Below are positions 1 through 8,682 of a stretch of DNA of 64,000 nt, piece after piece. Location of the stretch: NCBI RefSeq assembly GCF_030719035.1, contig NZ_CP132203.1:3038001-3102000 (forward strand), given 5' to 3'. The position numbers were made by a program, and so were the translations under genes. Origin of the DNA: Hahella sp. HNIBRBA332. GTDB taxonomy: Bacteria > Pseudomonadota > Gammaproteobacteria > Pseudomonadales > Oleiphilaceae. Numbering within the stretch: the stretch's first letter is position 1; each line of letters begins with the position of its first letter. Under the pieces are notes generated by a model that was not told the origin of the DNA, did not search any database, and was given only the letters and a program-made list of their open reading frames with translations.

Positions 1-624
1 GACAAAGCCCCCACAGAGTCTTCTCCTTTCGAGGGATTGGAAAACCTGTCAGCACAAGCGCGTTACTTTCTACGCAAACAGCAATGGGGCAGTTTGCAGG
101 AAACCGCTGAAGAGATACTAGCCCTCGCTGAAAACCACGGCTCTTCCCGTTATCAGGCGCAGGCCAAACTGCTGCACGCCGTCGCCATGGCGGGACAATA
201 TCAGCCAGAAGCCGCTCAGCGGCTGATAAGTGAGGCGTTGACGCTGGGCGAAAGCAACGATTTCGTCGCCATGTTCCTGGCGGACGACGCCTATCTAAGA
301 CCGCTGTACGCCAACCTGGATATCGCCAGTACGAGTCAGGATTACCTGGAAAAGCTGCAAGTAGCCTCATCTCCCCAGGAAGCTACGCCAACACGGGAAG
401 AAGAGCCACAGTCCCAGACAGAAGGCTTATTGGAAGAATTAAGCAAGCGGGAAATGGAGGTGCTGACGCTGATTTATGAAGGGCTTCCCAATAAAAAGAT
501 CGCGGACCGCTTATTCCTGGCGCCCGCTACGGTTAAGGCGCACATTCGCAATATCTACGGCAAAATCGGCGCGGCGAGCCGTACGGAAGCATTGGCCCGG
601 GCCCGTCATCTGGGCCTGTTGTGA
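1..624 (+). CDS. LuxR-family transcriptional regulator, C-terminal part (5' partial)
   Basis: The reading frame is open from base 1 with no stop upstream, so only the last 207 or so codons of a longer protein are present; a TTG at 37 is not needed as a start. The last 65 residues form a LuxR/GerE helix-turn-helix: they begin with LSKREMEVLTLI, continue with NKKIADRLFLAPATVKAHI and end with the IGAASRTEALARAR recognition region. The preceding part is helical and Ala/Leu-rich, like the TPR-like sensory region ahead of the DNA-binding domain in MalT-type (LAL) regulators. Such proteins activate transcription on binding a ligand. The target and ligand cannot be told because the N-terminal region, including any ATPase domain, is outside the window. 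Confidence 0.85.
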   Translation, partial: DKAPTESSPFEGLENLSAQARYFLRKQQWGSLQETAEEILALAENHGSSRYQAQAKLLHAVAMAGQYQPEAAQRLISEALTLGESNDFVAMFLADDAYLRPLYANLDIASTSQDYLEKLQVASSPQEATPTREEEPQSQTEGLLEELSKREMEVLTLIYEGLPNKKIADRLFLAPATVKAHIRNIYGKIGAASRTEALARARHLGLL

Positions 625-732
625 TCCATTCCCCCCTTTTTACGCCCTATGGACGATGCGGCTACGCCCCCTCTTTTTTTACGCTAGCCCCATGAATCGA
701 ATTCGACAAAGCCTTTCATTTCGAATTCTCTT

Positions 733-756
733 GCAGGGCTTGTCCCTGCTTTTTTT
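733..756 (+). terminator. Rho-independent terminator after the LuxR-type gene
   Basis: GCAGGG and CCCTGC form a 6-bp stem with a 5-base loop, followed directly by seven T. It lies 109 bases after the stop codon of the LuxR-type gene. The rest of 625-914 shows no convincing gene. Confidence 0.75.
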
Positions 757-914
757 GTCTCCTTAAGAGCGCAGGAAGTTACTTCTCCTGTTTTGCGCTA
801 GCGGCGACGCCAAGCTAACCAGCTTCGAAATCGCCGCCCCTTTTTCTGACGCGCTCTGCCCTTACTCATAAACCACACAGCGCAATCTGCTGGTGTTACA
901 TGCTGCCTGGGCTG

Positions 915-3071
915 CTATGACTCGCTGGGAGTGGACTGACGAATATCCGCCGAGACCACCTTGTAAGGCGGCAATGCGTTGAGAATGATGCGCCCGTATG
1001 AGCGCGTCCACAGACGACGGTCCATAATCGAGATCTTACCGCTGTCCCTCTCGCTGCGCAGTAAGCGTCCGCATGCCTGTAGCAAACGTGTGATCGCGTC
1101 AGGCAGCACCACCTGGTTGAACGGATTGCCGCCCTTGGATTTCAGCCACTCCGCGTAGGTCGCCTCCACCGGGTCATCCGGTACGGCGAAAGGCAGCTTC
1201 GCAATAATGACATGCTTGAGATAGTCTCCAGGCAGGTCCAGCCCCTCAGCGAAACTGGCCAGACCAAACAGTACGCTGCCCTTATTTTCATCCACCCGCG
1301 AGCGGTGATTATCTATCAACTGGCCTTTGTTGCCTGAGTCCTGAGTTATGATCAGGCTCCCCAGTTTAGTGTCCGCCAAGGCGCGGGCGGCGAACTGCAT
1401 ATGTTTGCGCGCGCTGAACAGCACCAATGTAGCCTGCTTATCATCGATGATGCGCAGCAGCGCCTGGCTCAGCATTTCCAGATAGCTTTCGGAATCCTGC
1501 GGGTCGCGGCCAAGATCGCAAAGCTCAAGAGTGCAGTTGTTGTTGAAGTCAAACGGACTGTGGTGAATTGCAAAAATACTGCCGTCGGGAAGGCCCACTT
1601 GTCCCGCCAGTCGATCAAAACGTCCCGCCACACTCAGCGTGGCGGAGGTCAGCACACATCCAAACGCTCGCGACCACAGCCGCTTACGCAACAGATGCGC
1701 CGCATTGGTAGGGCTGACATGCACGACCACATCGCTATCCGTTTCTTTAGCCCAAGTCGTCAGCCAGCGGGCGGTTGGCGTATGGCCCTCCTGGACTTCC
1801 TCGCCCATGATTCTCCACACGTCTTCCAGATTCTCCACTTGCGACTGATACACAGACAGCGACATCACCGCCTGGTCATAAGCTTGTCGCTGCGCGCCGC
1901 CCGGCTGTTCTTTCTCCGCAAGATCCCGCAGACGCTTGAGCACCGCATCCAGCTCCTTGGTCATCTCGCCGACCTTATCCGCCATCGCCGCTGATAGCTT
2001 GCGCAATTCTTCAGGAATCACGCCCATGGGATAACGGTATTGAAAAGTGGCGCGCTCGTCGTTTTCTTCCCACTCAATGGTTTCATTCAGAAAACGGGCG
2101 ACGGCGTCGAGATGGTGGTGCATTTCCTGGGACAACGCCGCCATTGGGCTGACCCGGTTGGTGATCTGCTCGTCGTAGGCGAAAACACTTTGTCCTTCCA
2201 CCAGAGCGCGACTCAATCCACGCAGCATTTTCTGCGAGGATTTCAGACCAGCGCTGAAGGCGAAATGATTCAGCGCCTTATCCGCCATGTGGTGGGCTTC
2301 ATCAAAGATATAGATGGTTTCTTCCGGCGGCGGCAAAACAAAACCGCCGCCTAACGCCAAATCCGCAAACACCAAATCATGGTTCGCGACGATAATCTCC
2401 GCCTTTTCGGACTCCATCTTCGCCTTGTAATAGGCGCACTGGGTGAAGAACGAGCAACGCTTGTTCAGACACTGGCGGTGATCCGTGGTCACCGTTGACC
2501 AGATCGTCTCTTCGATTGGCTCCGGGGCGCTGTCCCAGTCTCCGCTCCACCCTTTGTCCACCATCCAGTTCATAAAGCGCTGGTAGGCTTCCGCGTCCAC
2601 GTCCGCCCCGCCGCTTTCCTGCGGCCCGTCAAGCAACAGGATGCCCTGCTCTTGGCCGGCCAAATACGAGTCAAGTTTATGCAAACAGATATAACGGCCG
2701 CGTCCCTTCGCCAGCGCCACCTTGAATTCAAGGTCGGTATGTTGCGCCAGCAACGGCAATTCACGCTGCACGACTTGCTGCTGCAGGGTCACTGTGGCGG
2801 TGGAAATGACGATTTTTTTACGCAACGCCGCTGCGAATGGAATGGACGCCATTAAATAGGCCAGGGTCTTCCCTGTGCCGGTTCCCGCCTCCACAACACA
2901 TGTGGTGGCGTCGTTGCTACGGCGAAACTCGCCGTCCAGTTCGATGGAGGACAGATAACGCGCTATCTCAGCGATCATATGCCGCTGCCCGGAGCGAGGC
3001 TTGATGTTACGGGCGGCGATATACTTTCGATAGGCGGACTGAATCTGCTCCTTTATACCTTCACTAACCAT
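915..3071 (-). CDS. dinG: ATP-dependent DNA helicase DinG (XPD-like, Fe-S)
   Basis: At 718 residues it matches the usual length of DinG, a 5'-3' superfamily 2 helicase that unwinds R-loops and damaged replication intermediates. Walker A is EAGTGTGKT (residues 61-69) and the DEAH box is at 257-260. Four cysteines, C129, C201, C206 and C212, have the spacing of the Fe-S cluster ligands of E. coli DinG. The C-terminal helicase half includes GLASFAEGLDLPG and the Q-x-x-G-R-x-x-R-like segment QACGRLLRSERD. It begins at an ATG 6 bases after the exeB stop, so it is probably the last gene of an exeA-exeB-dinG transcript. In E. coli dinG is LexA-regulated; I saw no obvious LexA box here. Confidence 0.93.
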   Translation of the reverse strand: MVSEGIKEQIQSAYRKYIAARNIKPRSGQRHMIAEIARYLSSIELDGEFRRSNDATTCVVEAGTGTGKTLAYLMASIPFAAALRKKIVISTATVTLQQQVVQRELPLLAQHTDLEFKVALAKGRGRYICLHKLDSYLAGQEQGILLLDGPQESGGADVDAEAYQRFMNWMVDKGWSGDWDSAPEPIEETIWSTVTTDHRQCLNKRCSFFTQCAYYKAKMESEKAEIIVANHDLVFADLALGGGFVLPPPEETIYIFDEAHHMADKALNHFAFSAGLKSSQKMLRGLSRALVEGQSVFAYDEQITNRVSPMAALSQEMHHHLDAVARFLNETIEWEENDERATFQYRYPMGVIPEELRKLSAAMADKVGEMTKELDAVLKRLRDLAEKEQPGGAQRQAYDQAVMSLSVYQSQVENLEDVWRIMGEEVQEGHTPTARWLTTWAKETDSDVVVHVSPTNAAHLLRKRLWSRAFGCVLTSATLSVAGRFDRLAGQVGLPDGSIFAIHHSPFDFNNNCTLELCDLGRDPQDSESYLEMLSQALLRIIDDKQATLVLFSARKHMQFAARALADTKLGSLIITQDSGNKGQLIDNHRSRVDENKGSVLFGLASFAEGLDLPGDYLKHVIIAKLPFAVPDDPVEATYAEWLKSKGGNPFNQVVLPDAITRLLQACGRLLRSERDSGKISIMDRRLWTRSYGRIILNALPPYKVVSADIRQSTPSES

Positions 3072-3077
3072 GCTCGC

Positions 3078-3884
3078 CTAACTTTCGGGAGCCCAGTTAC
3101 GGATAACGGGAATCCAGAATAGCTGCCCGCCTTTATCCAACACCACGCCGTTCTCGGTAATCTGATACACCTTCAGGCCGGAGAAACGTTGTCCTTCCCG
3201 AAGATAGTTATTGTTGATCATGATTCTACGGTCATCCGGACTGGCGCTGTAGATATGACTATTGAATTCCATCGCTGGAATCTGCTGCTGAAATGCCGCG
3301 CTAAGCTCAGAAATATTTGGATACTGATCTTCCACGTTCTGCGTCGCTTCCGCCGCGCCGGAGCCAGGGATGATCATCGTTCTGCGTGTTGAGCCATTGG
3401 AGGGCGCGATGAGCATGCCGCCATCCGTATTGATCGTCTCCTCTTCCTCGCCGCCGAGGTCCACATAGATATCCGTGTTCGAGGCGGTATCCAGAGGCAC
3501 CTTATCAACCATAAAGTCCGAGTTATTCGCGCTCATCGGTTGTACGGGAACCGCCTGAGTTGGCGCGTTTCCTGCCACTGGCTGCGCAGACTGAGGTTGC
3601 GTCGGCGTCGCTGGGGTCGTAGCGGGCGGTTTAGTAGGCTGAGCGGGATCTGCGTCAGTGACGACTGCCTCCTGAGGCGTTTGTTTTTCAAAGGGGCGAT
3701 TCATAAAAAAGAAAATCGCCAGGGCGATGGCGTTGAGGCTCAGCAACAAAATGAGAATCAACGCCCAGGGCGCACGCTTCTCTTTACGGGGCATCATGAA
3801 TGCGCCGCCTTGCACCACATCAGGCAGCTTTTCCTGATATCTTTCTGATTCGGAACGTCTCAGAGCTTCAAGTATATAGGACAT
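3078..3884 (-). CDS. exeB: Type II secretion system accessory protein GspB/ExeB
   Basis: The protein (268 aa) starts with MSYILEALRRSESERYQ, the cytoplasmic N-terminus typical of GspB/ExeB. A single membrane helix follows at about residues 38-62, then a Pro/Thr/Gln-rich linker (about 70-120) and a periplasmic C-terminal domain (about 190-268) with IMINNNYLREGQRFSG and GVVLDKGGQLFWIPV, which is the T2SSB domain. With ExeA, ExeB helps place the GspD secretin through the peptidoglycan. It lies 9 bases after exeA, as in Aeromonas-type exeAB operons. No other type II secretion genes are in the window, so the rest of the system must be elsewhere. Confidence 0.85.
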   Translation of the reverse strand: MSYILEALRRSESERYQEKLPDVVQGGAFMMPRKEKRAPWALILILLLSLNAIALAIFFFMNRPFEKQTPQEAVVTDADPAQPTKPPATTPATPTQPQSAQPVAGNAPTQAVPVQPMSANNSDFMVDKVPLDTASNTDIYVDLGGEEEETINTDGGMLIAPSNGSTRRTMIIPGSGAAEATQNVEDQYPNISELSAAFQQQIPAMEFNSHIYSASPDDRRIMINNNYLREGQRFSGLKVYQITENGVVLDKGGQLFWIPVIRNWAPES

Positions 3885-3893
3885 GTCGTTTTC

Positions 3894-5663
3894 CTATGAG
3901 CGCTTGATCGGAATAAGCAGAGGCGCTGTGCTGTCAGTCCAGCTGTTTAACATGATCAGGGTGATGGCGCCGGGAATGCCGTCCGGCAATATCCCGACCT
4001 CCTGCTGAAACCAACGCACCCGGTCTTTCCATGAGGTGTCGGGCAGCGGCTCCAGTGAAGGCTTTTCGCCTTGAGACAGCCAAACCTCGTTCACCATTTT
4101 GATCTTGCCGTCAATCCACTCATTTTCATCCTGCACTTCTCCTGGCTGAATCACCATGGACGCATAGGGGGGCACTTTCCACAAAATGCTGTAATCGCCC
4201 TGCCAATGCCCATCCAGCTCCGCCAGAGGAATAGTATGACGTTCGCCATCCAGCTCAATCACCGCCGACTGATCCGCCGATACGGAGATTAGCGCAGCGC
4301 TGAAGGTTTCGCCGGTATTATTCATCAATTTCAACACGGCTGGACGATTAAGCTGCAGAAGGCTGCGCCAGTTGCCTTGACGATGCAGACAGCGCAGCCC
4401 GCGAGTCTCTACGAATTCACACACCAAACCGCGGGAGCCGGCATTGTCGGCCAGTCCCCAGATATGCATCACCGACTGATAGGCTTTACGCGTATTGTCG
4501 CCCTTGGGTCTATAGACGCCCAATACCTTGGAAGCCGAGGTCGCCACAGGCGACACCCAGGCGGCGGGTTGTGCGGCTGCAGTCGCGCCGCTGGCGGCGG
4601 CTTCTTTCGCCGCCCCTTGCTCTTCAGTTGGCAACGCGGCGTCTTTGAGCATCCCCTCATCCCGCTGAATCTGACCTTCCCCCTCGCCCGCCTCCGATAA
4701 GGCGGACGCCTGCGCAACAGCGCCGATGGTCTTTTCCGGTTGGCGGCGATCTTGGTTGAGCGACAACCCCAACACCAGGGTCAGACCTCCCGCCAACGCC
4801 CCAGCCGCGAAGCCTTTGACGATCCAGTTGTCCAACCATTTCATGGTGGTGCGCTTGGCGTTAAGGCCAATCTCTTTGCCCGCCATCTTAACCAGCGCGG
4901 GGGTCACGACCTGACTGTTTTCCGAATAAGCGCCTAACAGCGCCCGGTCACAGATCAGGTTGATGATGCGAGGTATGCCGCGACTGAGCTTATAAACCTT
5001 ATTGATCGCCGCATTACTGAACAATTCTTTGCGACAGCCTGCGACGGAAAGGCGGTAGCCGATATAGGCGCGCACATCCACGGGAGAGAGAGCGTCCAGG
5101 TGATAACGCGCCGTGATGCGCTGCACTAACTGACGTAATTCCGGCCGTTGCAGAAGCTCCTTCAGTTCCGGCTGCCCCAGCAAAATAATCTGCAACAGTT
5201 TCTTTTTTTCTGTTTCCAGATTGGTGAGCAGACGCAATTGTTCCAGTACATCCGAAGACAGATTTTGCGCTTCATCTATCACCAGGGCGGTATGTTTGCC
5301 GGCGGCGTGCGCTTTCAATAAGTGCTTGTGAATAACGTCTATCAGGATCTTGATGGAGCATTGAGCGGGATAAGCGATGTGCAACTCATCGCAGATCGTG
5401 GCCAGCAGCTCTCTTGCGGTGAGTTTCGGATAAAGGATGAAAGCAATGTCCGTGTTTTTCGGCACCCGCTGCAGAAAACAGCGACAGGTGGTCGTCTTAC
5501 CGGTGCCTACTTCACCGGTCAGCAGCACGAAGCCCCCTTCCCTTTCAATGCCGTACAACAAATGCGCCAAAGCTTCTCTGTGGCGTTCGCTCATGTAGAG
5601 ATAACGGGGATCAGGCGCGATGGAAAATGGGCTTTCTTTTAAACCGAAAAACGCTTCGTACAT
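3894..5663 (-). CDS. exeA: Type II secretion AAA ATPase GspA/ExeA with peptidoglycan-binding domain
   Basis: I chose the ATG at 5663 because members of the family begin MYEAFFGLKESPF; an upstream in-frame TTG at 5708 is the only alternative. The product is 589 aa. An N-terminal AAA domain carries Walker A GEVGTGKT (about 50-57) and Walker B LVIDEAQ (about 128-133). A Gly/Leu-rich membrane helix lies near 285-303, then a low-complexity Ala/Glu linker, a papain-like/C39-like middle region and a C-terminal peptidoglycan-binding domain (VRWFQQEVGILPDGIPGAIT). ExeA is an inner-membrane ATPase that binds peptidoglycan and, with ExeB, supports secretin assembly. It is the first gene of the exeA-exeB-dinG group. 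Confidence 0.87.
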   Translation of the reverse strand: MYEAFFGLKESPFSIAPDPRYLYMSERHREALAHLLYGIEREGGFVLLTGEVGTGKTTTCRCFLQRVPKNTDIAFILYPKLTARELLATICDELHIAYPAQCSIKILIDVIHKHLLKAHAAGKHTALVIDEAQNLSSDVLEQLRLLTNLETEKKKLLQIILLGQPELKELLQRPELRQLVQRITARYHLDALSPVDVRAYIGYRLSVAGCRKELFSNAAINKVYKLSRGIPRIINLICDRALLGAYSENSQVVTPALVKMAGKEIGLNAKRTTMKWLDNWIVKGFAAGALAGGLTLVLGLSLNQDRRQPEKTIGAVAQASALSEAGEGEGQIQRDEGMLKDAALPTEEQGAAKEAAASGATAAAQPAAWVSPVATSASKVLGVYRPKGDNTRKAYQSVMHIWGLADNAGSRGLVCEFVETRGLRCLHRQGNWRSLLQLNRPAVLKLMNNTGETFSAALISVSADQSAVIELDGERHTIPLAELDGHWQGDYSILWKVPPYASMVIQPGEVQDENEWIDGKIKMVNEVWLSQGEKPSLEPLPDTSWKDRVRWFQQEVGILPDGIPGAITLIMLNSWTDSTAPLLIPIKRS

Positions 5664-5824
5664 GGAATCCAAAATTGCGCCTGTTGGCGCGGGCCTAGTT
5701 ACTGTCAACGCGCTAGTGTAACGCGCCGGACGACGGAGTTAAATTATAGAAACTGCAAATTTCAGGGATTCGTCCATGAATCATACAAATTCCCCGTCAG
5801 CGTCGCGGCTGCGCTCCATTATGT

Positions 5825-7309
5825 CTATTTGGTAACGTTCACCACCCGCAATTCCGCCTTGCGTCCCTGCAGTCTGTTTTTCAGTCGTTTGATTCCCTTC
5901 TCCAGAGTCAGACTGATCTTGGAGTGTGTACGGATCATGGATATTTTCGGCCAGGTGGCGCGCTCCCCCTCCAACGCCAGGCGCTCCACCACATCCGGCG
6001 AGGGATTGCAGAGCATCCGGCGAAAGTGCCAGAAGCTATAACGGGGCGCGACGGTGACATCGCCGTAGTAACGCTGGGCCAGAATCGTATAGGCCTGACC
6101 GCACAGTTGCCGCAATAACTCCGGCTCGGCCTGTTTCCGCAGATAATCGAAGGCGCCCATCCCGTGAAATTGCATTTCCGCCTTGATCACCCGCAACGGC
6201 AGCGACGTCAGACTGATTTTCTGATCCCGCTTCTTCGCATTCATAAATGGAACGATATGCGGATTGGTCTGGCTCACTATGGAAAAATTAATGTCATACA
6301 AATGCTTGAGTCGCTCTATGGGCAAGTCGCTCACCACGGAGCCATCCACCCAACGCAATTTCGGCATGTAAGGAACAATGCCGCCATTCTCATCCTTACG
6401 CATCAAACGCACAGGCGGAAACACGGCGGGCACCGCTGATGACGCCAGCGCTGCGCTCCATACCAGGAGATAAGGTGAGGTGTAACCGCTAAGCAAGCGC
6501 TCTTTTTGGTGATGATGCACGGGCGATACAGAGATATTGATGCTGCGGCCAGTACGCTGATAGGCCTCTAAAAAGGAATACTCGCCAATATTCGAACGCA
6601 GACATTTCTCCAACTGGCGGACATCCATAAACCCACGCCCCCGCAACCCGTTGAACATTCCCATCCAACGCCAGGCCTTCAGATTGTGGCGATGAGGCTC
6701 CAGCATTTCCGGGATTTCCGCATCAGTATGAGTCCCCAGCATGGCCGCAATCACGGAGCCCACGCTGGAACCGGCAATCACCTGGGGCAACAGGCCGCGC
6801 TCCCAAAGCGCCTTGATCACGCCAAGATGAAACAGGCCCAATGTCGCCCCTCCGCTCAACAGTAACGAAGGCCGGCCGAAACTGATTGACGTATCTTTGA
6901 AAAACTCCAGCTTCTGCCGTGGCGGCAGCTCGGGAATATCATTGTCACAGACATAATTGAGCGCGTCGCAGACTTGATTGACGTACTCCTCAATCAGGTG
7001 CTTGGTGCCGATATAACTGTGCTGATACAACAAAGCATTCCCCATATTGCCGAGGTCATGGTGCAACCCTTCGCGCAAACTGCGAATCAGCTTGGAATGA
7101 TCCCGCCCCTGCATCGCGTTGCGAAGCTCCATCAGGCGGTCATAAATCAGCTCATAATTGTATAAATCGCTGGCGAATGACTCCTTCCACTCCACATGCC
7201 CTTCCAGATAGTCCAGCTCCAGCGCGGCGTCACGCCAAGTAGCGTAGTCTCTGGCTTCAGCCATCGCCTTACGGTACCTGTGAAGTTTCGTGTTCATGTA
7301 TCTCGACAT
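5825..7309 (-). CDS. Patatin-like phospholipase with N-terminal DUF3336-like region
   Basis: The protein is about 494 aa from the ATG at 7309 (a GTG at 7318 and an ATG at 7297 are also possible; no site has a strong ribosome-binding sequence). After a helical N-terminal region (about 1-140) resembling DUF3336 comes the patatin domain. The oxyanion loop is LLLSGGATLGLFHLGV, the nucleophile elbow is GSSVG (Ser about 182) and the catalytic Asp is in WVDGSVVSDLP. Together these form the Ser-Asp dyad of patatin lipases. No signal peptide is seen, so it probably acts in the cytoplasm or at the inner membrane. This architecture is shared with yeast TGL-type triacylglycerol lipases and several proteobacterial lipases; the substrate is unknown. 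It follows mlaA by about 150 bases. Confidence 0.85.
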   Translation of the reverse strand: MSRYMNTKLHRYRKAMAEARDYATWRDAALELDYLEGHVEWKESFASDLYNYELIYDRLMELRNAMQGRDHSKLIRSLREGLHHDLGNMGNALLYQHSYIGTKHLIEEYVNQVCDALNYVCDNDIPELPPRQKLEFFKDTSISFGRPSLLLSGGATLGLFHLGVIKALWERGLLPQVIAGSSVGSVIAAMLGTHTDAEIPEMLEPHRHNLKAWRWMGMFNGLRGRGFMDVRQLEKCLRSNIGEYSFLEAYQRTGRSINISVSPVHHHQKERLLSGYTSPYLLVWSAALASSAVPAVFPPVRLMRKDENGGIVPYMPKLRWVDGSVVSDLPIERLKHLYDINFSIVSQTNPHIVPFMNAKKRDQKISLTSLPLRVIKAEMQFHGMGAFDYLRKQAEPELLRQLCGQAYTILAQRYYGDVTVAPRYSFWHFRRMLCNPSPDVVERLALEGERATWPKISMIRTHSKISLTLEKGIKRLKNRLQGRKAELRVVNVTK

Positions 7310-7466
7310 CAGTCCCACCCAGCTATTAAATCCTTAGACTAAATATAGCTTATCGGACAGGGAGGGCCGCAAGTAGCTATACGAGTGAAGGACGGAAAGA
7401 GACGTGGCGAGAAAAAGGATGAGGATGAGAAGGAGGCGGCGAGAGACTGGCTCCCGCCCGACAGGA

Positions 7467-8192
7467 TCAATAATCCTCGTCGAAGTCGTCGGAGGTAAAG
7501 GGATCTTCGACTTTACCGTCATTGATCAGGAATTCACGCTGCTGCAGATAAGCGTTTCTGACGAAGGTATAACGATCGCCCTGAATCAGATTCTCCGCCG
7601 GAATAATATCGGCGCGTTTGTCGACGATGCGGGTTGCGCTGGCGAAATACCTTTCCGGCTCGGGAAACAGATACCCCACCGGATCGGCATAACTGTCAGG
7701 AATGCGGCCAATAGTATCGGTGATAGTGCCCGGACCCAGGAACGGCAGCATCAGATAGTTTCCCTGAGGCACACCCCAGTAGCTAAGCGTCTGGCCAAAG
7801 TCTTCTTTGTCGACGGAAATATCAAACGCCGTGGCCACATCAAACAGACCGCCGACTCCCCAGGTGCTATTGAACATGATGCGGCTAGCGGTTGCTGCAG
7901 TTTCTCTTGGCTTCAACTGCAGAATATTGTTGGCCAGCGTAACGACATCGCCAAGATTGCCGAAAAAGTTAGTAATTGAGCGATCGACGACTTCAGGCGT
8001 CACCGCCCGATAGCCTTTAGCGACAGGGCGCAGAAAATAGTCGTCCAGAAATTCGTTAAAGGCGAAAACCTTCCTATTGTAAGATTCCCACGGATCCTGC
8101 GGGTGAGACGCCATCGCCCCAGCGGGTGCGGCCATTGACAATAACAAAACGGCGGACAAACGCCTTGTGTGCTGCGGTTTACTCGTATCCAT
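7467..8192 (-). CDS. mlaA: MlaA/VacJ outer-membrane lipid-asymmetry protein without a lipobox Cys
   Basis: The sequence from DPWESYNRKVFAFN through FFGNLGDVVTLANN, FNSTWGVGGLFDVA and YLMLPFLGPGTITDT is diagnostic of MlaA, which removes misplaced phospholipids from the outer leaflet of the outer membrane. The ATG at 8192 has a TGGGA a few bases upstream and is preferred over a GTG at 8201; the product is then 241 aa. Unusually, the signal peptide ends in AAPAGAMA and contains no cysteine, so the lipid anchor normally found in this family is missing and cleavage by signal peptidase I is predicted. No MlaFEDCB genes are nearby. The acidic C-terminal tail ends DDFDEDY. Confidence 0.9.
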   Translation of the reverse strand: MDTSKPQHTRRLSAVLLLSMAAPAGAMASHPQDPWESYNRKVFAFNEFLDDYFLRPVAKGYRAVTPEVVDRSITNFFGNLGDVVTLANNILQLKPRETAATASRIMFNSTWGVGGLFDVATAFDISVDKEDFGQTLSYWGVPQGNYLMLPFLGPGTITDTIGRIPDSYADPVGYLFPEPERYFASATRIVDKRADIIPAENLIQGDRYTFVRNAYLQQREFLINDGKVEDPFTSDDFDEDY

Positions 8193-8622
8193 AAATCCCA
8201 CTTAAGCGCCTTGGAGGCTCTCTGTATTCTTCAGTCTGGCTTAACTTCGGCGGTATTCAAGACTTTCAAAGCCTCCGTCTTCTTGCAGCGACCTCTCATC
8301 GTTGTCACTACGCGGAATGCTGAACTGGCCGCGGGCGCTTATTTTTATTGGAAATGGCGGCGAATTGGCTCAAAGGCCTGATTAATATGCGGGCTAACGC
8401 ACATTTTTGCAACGGCCAAGCAGTCTACCTGACAAAGTATCCCCTTCAAAGTAGGTATTCCTCTGTAGCCCAGAACTTATGATTCACGACCTCTTTTGGC
8501 GCAAAATAACTCAATTCCCGTCCGTCACCCTGTATCAATACGACAGCTTTGAATAGTTACAGTTCAATGAAACGGGTTCCGCTGGCGCGCCCCCAAGAAA
8601 GGGGGAGTCAGGCCCAGAAATG
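8193..8622. other. Intergenic region between mlaA and the KAS III gene
   Basis: About 430 bases without a credible gene. The only structure I see is a short hairpin at 8590-8605 (five C and five G around AAGAAA). The mlaA promoter should lie at the left end, but I cannot pick out a convincing -35/-10 pair. Confidence 0.6.
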
Positions 8623-8651
8623 AAAAAGCCGCGACGCAAAAACGCCACGGC
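8623..8651 (-). terminator. Rho-independent terminator of the KAS III gene
   Basis: Read on the minus strand, GCCGTGGCG and CGTCGCGGC form a 9-bp stem (two G-U pairs) with a six-base loop, followed by five T. It is 32 bases past the stop codon of the ketoacyl-ACP synthase III gene. Confidence 0.8.
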
Positions 8652-8682
8652 ATAACAAAAGAGAGCTAGATTCGAGACTGAA

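Noticed and set aside
1401..1994. Long antisense ORFs inside dinG, hrpA and the TPR genes
   Set aside because: GC-rich coding DNA commonly leaves open antisense frames; none has a domain, signal peptide or plausible start context.
7334..7522. A 62-codon minus-strand ORF with a hydrophobic helix, overlapping the 3' end of mlaA
   Set aside because: It overlaps mlaA by 56 bases in another frame, has no clear ribosome-binding sequence and resembles no known protein; kept out for lack of support.
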